Assembly: GCA_020432765.1 (NCBI GenBank)
Contig: JAGRDI010000205.1
Span: 1-32,997, forward strand
Reading direction: 5' to 3'
DNA length: 32,997 nt
From: Anaerolineales bacterium
Lineage (GTDB): Bacteria > Chloroflexota > Anaerolineae > Promineifilales > Promineifilaceae
Shown: one piece after another, positions 24,424 through 32,432 of the stretch
Layout of the letters: the number at the start of each line of letters is the position of its first letter
How positions within the stretch are numbered: position 1 is the stretch's first letter
Notes under the pieces: generated by a model
Databases searched by the model: none
Told to the model about the DNA's origin: nothing
The model's input: the letters and a program-made list of their open reading frames with translations, nothing else
Translations under genes and position numbers: made by a program

Positions 24424-25668
24424 ATGACTCAGAAAAACTCAATTATCTTTCTTCTTATCTTACTGTTCTGGCTTATCGGCTGCCAGACATCTACCACTAA
24501 CGATAATACGCTCAACGGCCGTATCACTGTTTGGCATAAGCGCCAGCCGCCAGAAAGCCTGGTACTGGAAACCGCACTAAATACTTTCCAGGAGGCAAAT
24601 CCGCAGGTTGAAATAGTCAGCGTTTATATCCCACCTGATCAATTCCTGGATGAATTCAAAGACTCTGCCAAAGATGGCCTGGCACCTGATTTGATTATCG
24701 GTTCCGAGGCGTGGCTCCCGGAATTAGCAGAAGCCGGGTTGATACGGCCGTTTGAGCCAACAGGGACGATATTAGCCTTAGAAAGATATGCCACGCTTAC
24801 CCAATATCAGGGAAAATCTTATGGACTGCCTTTTTCCTTAAGTCCGCAAGCCCTATATTACAGCAAGGCCTTAGTAGAAAATCCGGTAACCACTTTAGAT
24901 GATTTATTGGCCGCTGCACGAAAGGGTGACAGGATCGGATTTGTCCCTTTATTTGTACCCGCTTACTGGGGCATTGAAGCCTTTGGTGAGGGTTTGTTTG
25001 ATGCAGAGGGAAACTTTACATTAGCCGAAAGTGGTTTTGTCGAATGGTTAACGTGGCTAGATGATGCTCAACCCATAGCCGGTGTCATCATGAGTACAGA
25101 TGAGACCTCTTTACGCGAACGATTTATCCAGGGAGACCTGCATTATTATGTCGCCGGCCCTGAAGAATTAGATACTTTACGTGAGAGCATGGGCGATGAT
25201 GCATTTGGTGTTACGCTTTTGCCGGCTGGTCCTATCGGTTCTGCCGGACCATTGTTAACGGCACAACTTTTCATGTTTTATGCCCATTCAACCAAAGAAC
25301 AGAGTCAAATTGCCAATGCCCTGGCCCGATTTTTCGCCAGTCAACAGCAAAGCAATCTTTTTATGCGTGAATTAGAAATTATTCCTGCAAATCCAGCCGT
25401 CAGAGTGGATCCACGCCTATATCCGTATGTGTCCGGATTTGCAAGACAGGCACGAACGGGGACTGCCTTACCTAATGAACTAGATAAAGAGCAACTTTAT
25501 ACCGCCGGCAACGAAGCCTACATCAATGTTTTGTCCGAACAGGTCACCCCTGAAGAAGCCGTTTGTACGTTTGGGCAGCAGGTTGCTGCGATATCGGGAA
25601 TGTCTGGTCGTGACATAAACCTGCCAGACGGATGTGAATTGCCTGATATAGAACCTGATAACTCATGA
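24424..25668 (+). CDS. Extracellular solute-binding lipoprotein (family 1, sugar-type)
   Basis: The protein is 414 residues, with a lipoprotein signal ending LIGC (Cys20). The mature part follows the ABC-transporter family 1 pattern: ITVWHKRQ, then ALNTFQEANPQVEIVSVYIP, APDLIIGSEAWLPELAEAGLIRPFE, and YGLPFSLSPQALYYSKALV. This type binds sugars, oligosaccharides or polyols outside the cell and delivers them to a permease. No permease or ATPase is adjacent: queA is 5 bp upstream and a mechanosensitive channel 29 bp downstream. It may therefore serve a transporter coded elsewhere or have become a sensor. Two Cys in the C-terminal part (AVCTF, DGCEL) could form a disulphide. Confidence 0.9.
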   Translation: MTQKNSIIFLLILLFWLIGCQTSTTNDNTLNGRITVWHKRQPPESLVLETALNTFQEANPQVEIVSVYIPPDQFLDEFKDSAKDGLAPDLIIGSEAWLPELAEAGLIRPFEPTGTILALERYATLTQYQGKSYGLPFSLSPQALYYSKALVENPVTTLDDLLAAARKGDRIGFVPLFVPAYWGIEAFGEGLFDAEGNFTLAESGFVEWLTWLDDAQPIAGVIMSTDETSLRERFIQGDLHYYVAGPEELDTLRESMGDDAFGVTLLPAGPIGSAGPLLTAQLFMFYAHSTKEQSQIANALARFFASQQQSNLFMRELEIIPANPAVRVDPRLYPYVSGFARQARTGTALPNELDKEQLYTAGNEAYINVLSEQVTPEEAVCTFGQQVAAISGMSGRDINLPDGCELPDIEPDNS

Positions 25669-25697
25669 AACCTGTACACTGCCCAAACTAAATTATC

Positions 25698-27041
25698 ATG
25701 AATAGTGAAACCAACTCTCCAACTGAACCTGTTGATGTCCTTCTCGGAAAATTGTTTGATATATTGCTCTCCAGTTTAGCCCGACCGGCGGTATGGCGAC
25801 AATTACTCGTTATTGGTCTCATTTTGATGATTGCCTGGTTGTTTGCCAAAGGAATGGAAAAATGGCGCTCATCACACATGGCCTCTGTGCAGCAAGAAAG
25901 CAAATGGCTTCGACACTTTTGGGAAAAAGACCTTTATCGTTTGGTAGCGCCTATTTTGATGCTTATCCTCTTGAATCTGGCCATCTTATGGTTCGCGCAG
26001 CAAAATCAACCAACTGGACTGCTGCGCAGAATGCAGGTTTTGTTTTGGATTTGGCTGCTTTACCGCATCCTGCTTGTAATTCTTTATGCCCGATTTGGCG
26101 CCAGGATTCGTACTTATCATCGGTGGTTTTTAACACCAATTTTTCTCGTACTCACTGGAACACTCATTTTGCGTACCTTACCAGGTGAAATTGCATTGAC
26201 TTCGCTTACCTTCCACCTCGGTACGATAACGTTTACCTTAAATGAACTGTTTGCTTCATTATTGGTACTATACGGTTTACTCGTCAGCGGATGGTTTATT
26301 GAACAACTATTAGATCATACCTTGCCCAGACGGCTAAATGCGAATCCTGGCGTGGTTAATTCAATTGCCACACTGGTACGCTATACGATTAGCGGCCTGG
26401 GTATTGTGATTGCCCTTTCAATTCTAGGATTTAATGCCAGCTCCCTGGCGATCATTGCCGGTGGGCTTTCTGTAGGTATTGGCATTGGTTTGCAAGACCT
26501 GGTGGCTAATTTTGTGAGCGGCCTGATCTTACTATTCGAGCAATCTTTACGCCCGGGGGATGTGATTGAAGTTAACGGCAATATTAGCACTGTGCAGCAA
26601 ATTGGCTTACGCGCAACTACGGTTAGTACGCTTGACAATATTGAAGTTATTATACCCAACACCGCCTTTACCACCGGGCAAGTTACAACTTTCACTAAAA
26701 GCGCGAAAAGGGTGCGTACAGTGATGGCTATCGGTGTCAGTTATAACAGCGATACTGGCCATGTAAAACAAACTGTTGAAGAGACAGCCAAACAGCACCC
26801 GATGATATTAGAGAACCCGGCCCCACAGTTGATGTTTAGAGGTTTTGGCGATTCTAGCCTCAATTTCGAATTAACCATTTGGGTTGATGAGCCGACCAGA
26901 ATACCACGTGTCAAGAGCGATCTTTATTACATGCTTTTTGATGCTCTTGCTGAACAAGGGATTAAAATTCCCTTCCCACAACGCGATCTCAACTTGCGGG
27001 GTGGGTGGGAACAGCTAAGGGACCCTCACGAAAAACCATAG
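25698..27041 (+). CDS. MscS-family mechanosensitive ion channel
   Basis: This protein of 447 residues has about five hydrophobic segments, then the MscS core: pore helix TM3 (AIIAGGLSVGIGIGLQDLVANFVSGLILLF), the beta domain (LRPGDVIEVNG, then STVQQIGLRATTVSTLDNIEVIIPN) and the C-terminal alpha/beta domain ending FPQRDLNLRG. It should open under membrane tension to release solutes on hypo-osmotic shock. The two to three N-terminal helices (about 35-60, 75-100, 115-160) extend it beyond E. coli MscS (286 residues). It follows a solute-binding lipoprotein after 29 bp without a clear ribosome site. A role in efflux of osmolytes would fit, but this is inference. Confidence 0.93.
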   Translation: MNSETNSPTEPVDVLLGKLFDILLSSLARPAVWRQLLVIGLILMIAWLFAKGMEKWRSSHMASVQQESKWLRHFWEKDLYRLVAPILMLILLNLAILWFAQQNQPTGLLRRMQVLFWIWLLYRILLVILYARFGARIRTYHRWFLTPIFLVLTGTLILRTLPGEIALTSLTFHLGTITFTLNELFASLLVLYGLLVSGWFIEQLLDHTLPRRLNANPGVVNSIATLVRYTISGLGIVIALSILGFNASSLAIIAGGLSVGIGIGLQDLVANFVSGLILLFEQSLRPGDVIEVNGNISTVQQIGLRATTVSTLDNIEVIIPNTAFTTGQVTTFTKSAKRVRTVMAIGVSYNSDTGHVKQTVEETAKQHPMILENPAPQLMFRGFGDSSLNFELTIWVDEPTRIPRVKSDLYYMLFDALAEQGIKIPFPQRDLNLRGGWEQLRDPHEKP

Positions 27042-27158
27042 TGCTAAGCAAAGAGTTAATAGTCGCGGTAAAGCAACAACCACAACCCTCTGCCTGACAC
27101 TTCGAAATGACTCATACGGCCTCAAAACGTCCAGTTCCAGCAATATTAGCGGCATAAC

Positions 27159-27187
27159 TTGACCTTTTTTAACAACATACGTATAAT
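27159..27187 (+). promoter_or_regulatory. Strong sigma-70-type promoter (TTGACC-N17-TATAAT)
   Basis: TTGACC (27159-27164) and TATAAT (27182-27187) are 17 bases apart, the best promoter match in the window. The start near 27194 leaves a leader of about 177 bases before the ATG at 27371. Confidence 0.85.
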
Positions 27188-27204
27188 TTTTGTCACAAAC
27201 GGAA

Positions 27205-27254
27205 ATTCCTTTACGGGAGGTTAACTTTTTGTAACATATCCCGCTAATGGGAAT
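27205..27254 (+). ncRNA. Structured leader hairpin, possible cis-regulatory RNA
   Basis: Nested arms ATTCC (27205-27209)/GGAAT (27250-27254), CGGGA (27214-27218)/TCCCG (27239-27243) and GTTA (27220-27223)/TAAC (27232-27235) surround a T-rich loop directly after the predicted transcription start. I recognise no known riboswitch class. Function is not shown. Confidence 0.4.
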
Positions 27255-27294
27255 CATCACAGAATACCCGACAAAATTTTCCCCAAGTAACACT

Positions 27295-27307
27295 TAAGGA
27301 GGTGATC
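27295..27307 (+). promoter_or_regulatory. Extended Shine-Dalgarno-like sequence without an ordinary start codon
   Basis: TAAGGAGGTGATC is a 13-nt perfect complement to the conserved 3' end of bacterial 16S rRNA, but no ATG follows at normal spacing. A GTG lies inside it (27302). The true ribosome site of the next gene, AAGGAG, is 60 bases further on. Confidence 0.7.
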
Positions 27308-27370
27308 GCCACAGTCCAAACTGGCTTATTTGTTCACATTTTGTTAGTGCCCATTCCAAGGAGATAGAAG

Positions 27371-29233
27371 ATGAAAAAAATGTTAGCCACGCTTAAGATT
27401 ATAATTAGTATATTATTACTCATCCTATTAATGGCTGCTTGCAGCAGTACAACAACTGAACCTGGTAATACGACAAGTGAGAGTGATACCGAGACAACTA
27501 CAGAAACAGAAGACTCAACTTCCGCAGAACCCATGGCAGAGGAAACGGCCGTAACCGAGGAGGCCGCCCCAGAAGAAGAACCTACAGCCGAAGAAACTAA
27601 TGATGAAGAGATGGCCGATGAAGAGATGGCCGATCATGCCGGCGGCAGAGTTGTTGTCCTCATGACCGAAGACCTCGAAGTCATGAATCCCTATGCTACA
27701 ACCGCCTTAGTCACCAGCCAGGTCACCGACGCCGTCATTGAACCTCTTGTCCAACCTGACGCCAATGGTGAGTACCAACCCGTCCTCGCTGAGCGCGTGC
27801 CGACTGAAGCCAATGGTGATATCACCAACGACGGTAAAACAGTGACCTGGAAACTCAAAGAAGGGGTCACCTGGTCTGACGGCACCCCCTTTACTTCTGC
27901 CGATGTCCTTTTTACCTATGAAGTTGCCTCTAACCCCGACAGTGGCTCGGTACGTACCTCCGCCTTTGAAGGCATTACCAACATCGAAGCGCCTGATGAC
28001 CATACTGTAGTAATTGAGTATGCCGAATTTAACTCCAGTTTACTGGACCAATTCCGTTGGGGTATTTTGCCTGCCAGTGCGGGTGACCCTGCCGACATGC
28101 TTAATTGGGAATACAATCGCATGCCGCTTGGCACCGGCCCTTTTATGGTTACAGACTGGGCCTCTGGTGAGCACATTTCTATGGCTGCTAACCCTAACTA
28201 TCGTGAAGAAGGCAAACCATATCTCAGCGAACTCGTCTTTCAAATTGTGCCCTCTCAAGAAGTTAGCTCCCAAATGATGTTGGAAAATGACGCCCAAATT
28301 ATGCTTTGGCCAGACTCCTCACTGCGTGAAGTGTGGGATTCAGCGGACAATGTTGCCTTACAAAACGCTCCTGGCATCTACATTTTGCGCATGTTCTTAA
28401 ACCTTAGCCAACCAGGCGATGGTGACGCTGGCGCTTCAGCACCCCATCCTATCTTGGGTGATCCAGCTGTGCGCCAGGCGATGGCTTTAGGCATAGATTA
28501 TGATTCCATTGTCAACGATTTGGCCGAAGGACGTGTCGACAGAGCAACCTCACCTTTTGCCTTAGGGTGGTATGATTGTGATATTCCTGGTGACGATTAT
28601 GATCCGGAAACGGCCGCTGCCCTTTTGGAAGAAGCGGGCTGGATAGATGAAGATGGTGATGGTATCCGCGAAGCACATGGTACCCTTTATGCAGAAGATG
28701 GTACGCCACTTTCCCTCAGCATGGTGGGTTACAGCGGTTTTAAATTGTTGGAAAATACAGAGCTGGTCATTGCCGAATATTTGTCGGACATTGGTATTGA
28801 TCTGCAAGTATCCAATGAAGAAATGGCCGTTCTCTTTGGCAGTTGGGCAGATAATGCGCCACGTAAAACAGGCGATTATGACATCCTGATTTACGATACC
28901 GGTGCCGGGATTAACCCCCAACAGCATATTGCCGACTATTTCCTGAGTGAAAATATCCCCACCGACGAAAATGGTGGTGTTGGCGCCAACTATACCCGCT
29001 GGGTGGATGAACAAGCTGACGCGCTGATCGCAGAAGCCGGACGGACACCTGACTTGGCTGCCCGCAAAGAGTTGTATTGCCAACTTGGTGAATTGATCAA
29101 AGAAAGCAATTCACAAATTTTCTTATATCAATTCCAAGAAGGACATGCCTTTAACACAGCTCTATCTGGTGTACAGGTAAGCACTTGGGCACCGCTGACC
29201 TGGGATGCTGAAAATTGGCAGCTTAACCAATAA
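27371..29233 (+). CDS. Oligopeptide-type ABC transporter solute-binding lipoprotein (SBP family 5)
   Basis: The protein has 620 residues. A lipoprotein signal ends LMAAC (Cys24). Residues about 25-90 are an acidic Thr/Glu-rich tether, containing a short tandem repeat EEMADEEMAD. The rest is the family 5 binding fold: LVQPDANGEYQPVLAER, TWKLKEGVTWSDGTPFTSADVLFTYE, NYREEGKPYLSELVF, and AVRQAMALGIDYDSIVNDLAEGRVDRATSP. It captures peptides, or sometimes sugars or nickel, outside the cell for the two permeases that follow. AAGGAG is 7 bases before the ATG. A long hairpin separates it from the permeases, so it is probably made in excess. No ATPase genes follow in the window. Confidence 0.93.
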   Translation: MKKMLATLKIIISILLLILLMAACSSTTTEPGNTTSESDTETTTETEDSTSAEPMAEETAVTEEAAPEEEPTAEETNDEEMADEEMADHAGGRVVVLMTEDLEVMNPYATTALVTSQVTDAVIEPLVQPDANGEYQPVLAERVPTEANGDITNDGKTVTWKLKEGVTWSDGTPFTSADVLFTYEVASNPDSGSVRTSAFEGITNIEAPDDHTVVIEYAEFNSSLLDQFRWGILPASAGDPADMLNWEYNRMPLGTGPFMVTDWASGEHISMAANPNYREEGKPYLSELVFQIVPSQEVSSQMMLENDAQIMLWPDSSLREVWDSADNVALQNAPGIYILRMFLNLSQPGDGDAGASAPHPILGDPAVRQAMALGIDYDSIVNDLAEGRVDRATSPFALGWYDCDIPGDDYDPETAAALLEEAGWIDEDGDGIREAHGTLYAEDGTPLSLSMVGYSGFKLLENTELVIAEYLSDIGIDLQVSNEEMAVLFGSWADNAPRKTGDYDILIYDTGAGINPQQHIADYFLSENIPTDENGGVGANYTRWVDEQADALIAEAGRTPDLAARKELYCQLGELIKESNSQIFLYQFQEGHAFNTALSGVQVSTWAPLTWDAENWQLNQ

Positions 29234-29249
29234 AATCTGGTTTCGAGTA

Positions 29250-29309
29250 CCGTTGGGATTCCGCATTCCTCACTCCGAAGAGTACGTTCGGGATGAGGAA
29301 TCCCAACGG
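29250..29309 (+). repeat. Long intercistronic hairpin between binding protein and permeases
   Basis: CCGTTGGGATTCC (29250-29262) and GGAATCCCAACGG (29297-29309) are perfect 13-bp arms. Interior bases continue the stem (TCACTCCGAA with TTCGGGATGA, imperfect), with a 7-base duplicate GCATTCC on the left. No U-run follows. Such hairpins often protect the upstream mRNA and lower permease expression. Confidence 0.8.
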
Positions 29310-29353
29310 CAAGGCAGTATCATCGGCTTTTTCAGAATTTATTCTTTCTTCAA

Positions 29354-30328
29354 ATGGTAACTTACGTAATCAGACGGCTTTTCCAGGCGATTCCACTGCT
29401 GCTGTTTATTAGTGTCATCATTTTTGCGATGCTGCGCTTAACGCCGGGTGGGCCGCTGGCACGTTTTGAAAATGATCCCACGATTAGCCAGGAAGATTTG
29501 AACCGCATTCGGGCTGATATGGGGCTGGATGATCCGCTGCCAGTACAATACGGCCGTTGGCTGGCTGCCCTGTTGAAAGGTGATCTCGGCGACTCCTACA
29601 GTGCCCATAGGCCGGTCAGTGAAATGATCGCTGAACGTTTGCCCAATACCCTCAAACTGATGAGTGTGGCTTTCATTGTGACCTTGCTGATTGCAATCCC
29701 GGTTGGGGTTTTATCGGCTGTCAAAAAATATTCCTGGTTTGATCACGCGGTAACTACATTCGCGTTTGCCGGTCAATCTGTGCCCATTTTTTGGTTTGGA
29801 CTTATCCTCATTTTAATTTTCTACAGCACCCTGGAAAATCCATTTACCGGCGGGCCATTATTTCCGTCAGGGGGCATCAATTCACTCGATAAAGAAGGCG
29901 ATTTTTGGGATGGTCTCTGGCATATGATTTTACCTGTAGCCATGTTGTCTTTAGCCTGGGTCTCGTGGTACACACGTTTCTTGCGCGGCAGCATGTTAGA
30001 AGTCATTCACCTCGATTATGTGCGGACAGCCCGTGCCAAAGGCATGGGGGAACGCAGAGTCATTGGCCGTCATGCTTTGATCAACGCCTTGATTCCACTG
30101 ATTACACTTGTTGCCCTTGATTTGCCGGCGTTGTTTGCCGGCGCGGTTTTCACAGAAACGATCTTTTCCTGGCCCGGAATGGGTCGCTTGTTTTACCAAT
30201 CTGCCTTACGTCGTGACTATCCGGTATTAATGGCTGTGATTATTATTACGGCCGTATTAATTATCCTCTCCAATTTATTAGCCGATATATTTTATGGGTA
30301 CCTCGATCCCCGAATTCGCTATGACTGA
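29354..30328 (+). CDS. ABC transporter permease, DppB/OppB type
   Basis: The protein of 324 residues has six membrane helices. The first (MVTYVIRRLFQAIPLLLFISVIIFAML) and the motif LTPGGP are typical of the DppB class. The EAA loop that contacts the ATPase reads DYVRTARAKGMGERRVIGRHALINALIP (about 220-247), followed by FAGAVFTETIFSWPGMGRL. The C terminus ends YGYLDPRIRYD, as in the family. It pairs with the next permease to form the channel. The binding protein upstream is 120 bp away, with a hairpin between. ATG 29354 has no strong ribosome site. The reading frame overlaps the next gene by 8 bases. Confidence 0.95.
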   Translation: MVTYVIRRLFQAIPLLLFISVIIFAMLRLTPGGPLARFENDPTISQEDLNRIRADMGLDDPLPVQYGRWLAALLKGDLGDSYSAHRPVSEMIAERLPNTLKLMSVAFIVTLLIAIPVGVLSAVKKYSWFDHAVTTFAFAGQSVPIFWFGLILILIFYSTLENPFTGGPLFPSGGINSLDKEGDFWDGLWHMILPVAMLSLAWVSWYTRFLRGSMLEVIHLDYVRTARAKGMGERRVIGRHALINALIPLITLVALDLPALFAGAVFTETIFSWPGMGRLFYQSALRRDYPVLMAVIIITAVLIILSNLLADIFYGYLDPRIRYD

Positions 30329-31259
30329 GATCCCCACAAAATCCACCCCTATCCCAGTTCTGCTCGATGACGAGGCAGCAGATGTCTCGCTTGCTAAACC
30401 AGAAAGTGTAAGACGCCTCATCCTACGGCGCTTCATGCGCCATCGTCTGGCTGTTTTGGGTTTGATCATGTTGGCTGTCATCTTCTTAAGTGCCCTTGCC
30501 GCTCCGCTCTATAAATACGATCCGGAAGATATTAGTCTGCGCGATAAGCTGCAACCACCCTCGTTGGAGCACCCCATGGGCACCGACGATTTAGGGCGTG
30601 ATTTAATGGCGCGAATTTTGTATGGCGGCCGTATTTCATTAGCCGTTGGCGTTTTTGCCACCGGAATCGCGCTGTTGGTAGGTACGATTGTCGGGGCATT
30701 TGCCGGATATTATGGAGGGGTGGTTGATAATGGGCTTATGCGCGTAACTGACCTCTTTCTCTCTTTCCCTTCGTTGTTTGTGCTGATTTTGCTGGGGGCA
30801 ATGATTCGCGACACTCCTTTAGCCGAATTCCGTGGTGGATTGGCCACGATTGTCATTGTCATTGCTGTATTGTCGTGGATGGTCACGGCCCGATTGGTAC
30901 GCGCCACGTTTTTATATTTACGTGAAATGGATTATATAGAGGCTTCTCGAGCCTTGGGGCTATCTGATAGGCTCATCGTTCTGCATCATATCTTGCCTAA
31001 CGCGATGGGTCCCATCGTGGTGCAAGGGGCCTTGCTGACTGCTTTTGCCATTTTAACCGAGTCTGGACTTTCTTATTTGGGATTTGGCATTCAGCCGCCC
31101 ACGCCAACTTGGGGAAATATGCTCAACGATGCGCAAACCTATATGACGCGCTATCCATGGGTCGCCATCTTTCCCGGTATGATGATTTTTCTTACTGTTA
31201 TTTCGGTTAACTTTGTGGGCGATGGCTTACGTGATGCTTTTGATCCGCGGTCGATTTGA
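30321..31259 (+). CDS. ABC transporter permease, DppC/OppC type
   Basis: The protein is 312 residues from the ATG at 30321, which overlaps the DppB-type stop by 8 bases; an ATG at 30294 would add nine residues and overlap by 35. Neither has a good ribosome site, so coupling to the upstream gene is likely. After a soluble start come a membrane helix (LAVLGLIMLAVIFLSALAAP), the class motif HPMGTDDLGRDLMARILYGGRISL, the EAA loop DYIEASRALGLSDRLIVLHHILPNAMGP, and the end GDGLRDAFDPR. All are typical DppC features. The ATPase subunits (DppD/DppF type) are not in the window and must be coded elsewhere or shared. Confidence 0.94.
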   Translation: MTEIPTKSTPIPVLLDDEAADVSLAKPESVRRLILRRFMRHRLAVLGLIMLAVIFLSALAAPLYKYDPEDISLRDKLQPPSLEHPMGTDDLGRDLMARILYGGRISLAVGVFATGIALLVGTIVGAFAGYYGGVVDNGLMRVTDLFLSFPSLFVLILLGAMIRDTPLAEFRGGLATIVIVIAVLSWMVTARLVRATFLYLREMDYIEASRALGLSDRLIVLHHILPNAMGPIVVQGALLTAFAILTESGLSYLGFGIQPPTPTWGNMLNDAQTYMTRYPWVAIFPGMMIFLTVISVNFVGDGLRDAFDPRSI

Positions 31260-31282
31260 TAATTAAACTTGTTTCTCAATAA

Positions 31283-31332
31283 GAATCAGCATCCCCAAAG
31301 GTGATTAAATTTTTCAGGAATAATGCTGATTC
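31283..31332. terminator. Inverted repeat between convergent genes, possible bidirectional terminator
   Basis: GAATCAGCAT (31283-31292) and ATGCTGATTC (31323-31332) are perfect 10-bp arms. They lie between the DppC-type stop and the C45 gene, with the right arm inside the last codons of the latter. The loop contains AAATTTTTC. It is placed to end both transcripts. Confidence 0.5.
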
Positions 31333-32432
31333 AAAAATGAAGCGTATTCCCGCTCTAAAAAGGGCGCGGCGCAGGGGTTGCCTTGCGCCAGGCACATTTT
31401 GCGTGTATTCAAATCCATGATAACCGAAGCGATTGTGGCGTATTGTTCTGCCGGATGCAGGTTTGCGCTGGAATGACAGCACAATGCACTGGGATAATTG
31501 TGATGATCGGCAAGGATATTGGCTAAAGTTTTGGGGGTAAGTTCTTTATCAGTATGTTTGTGAATTAACGCCATAAATTGATTGTAGCGCAACAAGGTAT
31601 CTGGTTCGCGTTGGGGCACTAAATCGTTAAATGGTAATTGTGTATGCAGATAATGGTTGGTGTGGCAGAAGAGGCTGTCTGTAATCATGGTTGTAGATGC
31701 AAATTGCTCCTTGCCCGGCGCGACTTCAATATTAACTGCCTGGCCTGATTGGTGCGCGATCAGGTAATTGGCGGCGGATGCGCGATACGGCCGTAACACG
31801 CAATCTTCTGCTTCAGCTAAACTTTCACTCTCTAAAATAGAACGTAAAATTACATGATAAGGCAAACCTGCTTCGCCACAATCCAAACTGCTGTTCATCG
31901 CGTTTGTTGCCAAACCAATACCTGCTGCATTCATGCCACACTTAGCCAGCAAACCGGCTTCGACAATGGTAACAAAATGCGGCCGCTCCGCAGATTCCAC
32001 CTCTAAAATAATCACTGAGGCGGCCGTGGCGACATTCCAATCCCAATTTTGACCGATCAGAATATGCTTGTCGTTTGTTAAACCTGGCGGCAGAACAAAG
32101 GCGGTACATTCTTTGGCCGCACGCGCACGGGCTGCGTTTATAATCTCGGTGCGCACATTAAGCGCCATGATATCGGCCATGCTGACACCAGCTCCGTGGG
32201 CAATGCCGCGCATTTCGGCGATTAAATGCGGGGTATGTTGTTGAATCGGTTCAAAATAATTGTGGGCGTGATGTTGGGCGTCTTGCCACTCCCAGCCTGT
32301 CAAGAATTTGAATATGAGTGTATAAGCTTCGATGGTGTTGTGGATTTGGGAAGCAGCGGCCGTTCCATACTGCACACCGCGTTCATACGGCCGTCCGGAA
32401 ATGCGTACCACAGGGAAAGAGTAACCGGCCAT
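31314..32432 (-). CDS. C45-family peptidase / acyl-coenzyme A:6-APA acyltransferase-like Ntn hydrolase
   Basis: The protein is 372 residues from the ATG at 32432; a TTG at 32435 is also in frame. The family includes penicillin acyltransferase and uncharacterised bacterial amidases, which self-cleave before a Cys that becomes the N-terminal nucleophile. Here the probable nucleophile is C109 in AKECTAF, preceded by the ALNVRTEI segment and followed by ILIGQNWDWN, all family features. The C-terminal part holds CHTNHYL and further Cys residues. It likely hydrolyses an amide or peptide; the natural substrate is unknown. Its start shares the TGATG junction with the Lrp-type regulator stop, so the two are one operon, and it may act on what the convergent peptide-type transporter brings in. 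Confidence 0.88.
   Translation of the reverse strand: MAGYSFPVVRISGRPYERGVQYGTAAASQIHNTIEAYTLIFKFLTGWEWQDAQHHAHNYFEPIQQHTPHLIAEMRGIAHGAGVSMADIMALNVRTEIINAARARAAKECTAFVLPPGLTNDKHILIGQNWDWNVATAASVIILEVESAERPHFVTIVEAGLLAKCGMNAAGIGLATNAMNSSLDCGEAGLPYHVILRSILESESLAEAEDCVLRPYRASAANYLIAHQSGQAVNIEVAPGKEQFASTTMITDSLFCHTNHYLHTQLPFNDLVPQREPDTLLRYNQFMALIHKHTDKELTPKTLANILADHHNYPSALCCHSSANLHPAEQYATIASVIMDLNTRKMCLAQGNPCAAPFLEREYASFLNQHYS

Larger units (their letters stand above)
27042..27370 (+). other. Leader and promoter region of the oligopeptide transporter operon
   Basis: Over 300 bp without a conventional gene. It holds a strong promoter (27159-27187), a hairpin (27205-27254), a 13-nt complement to the 16S rRNA tail (27295-27307), and a possible 21-codon reading frame starting with GTG at 27302 and ending TAG at 27365-27367, overlapping the ribosome site of the binding-protein gene. 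Confidence 0.6.

Noticed and set aside
27295-27307. Reading the anti-16S word as a stray end of an rRNA gene
   Set aside because: On the minus strand it equals the 16S tail, but no other 16S rRNA sequence is beside it, so it is not an rRNA remnant.
27604-27633. 15-bp tandem duplication in the acidic linker of the peptide-binding protein (EEMADEEMAD) as a regulatory repeat
   Set aside because: Only two copies, in frame, in a low-complexity tether; ordinary linker slippage explains it.
28562-29083. Minus-strand open frame of 173 codons inside the peptide-binding protein gene
   Set aside because: Antisense shadow; the plus strand shows clear SBP family 5 motifs throughout.
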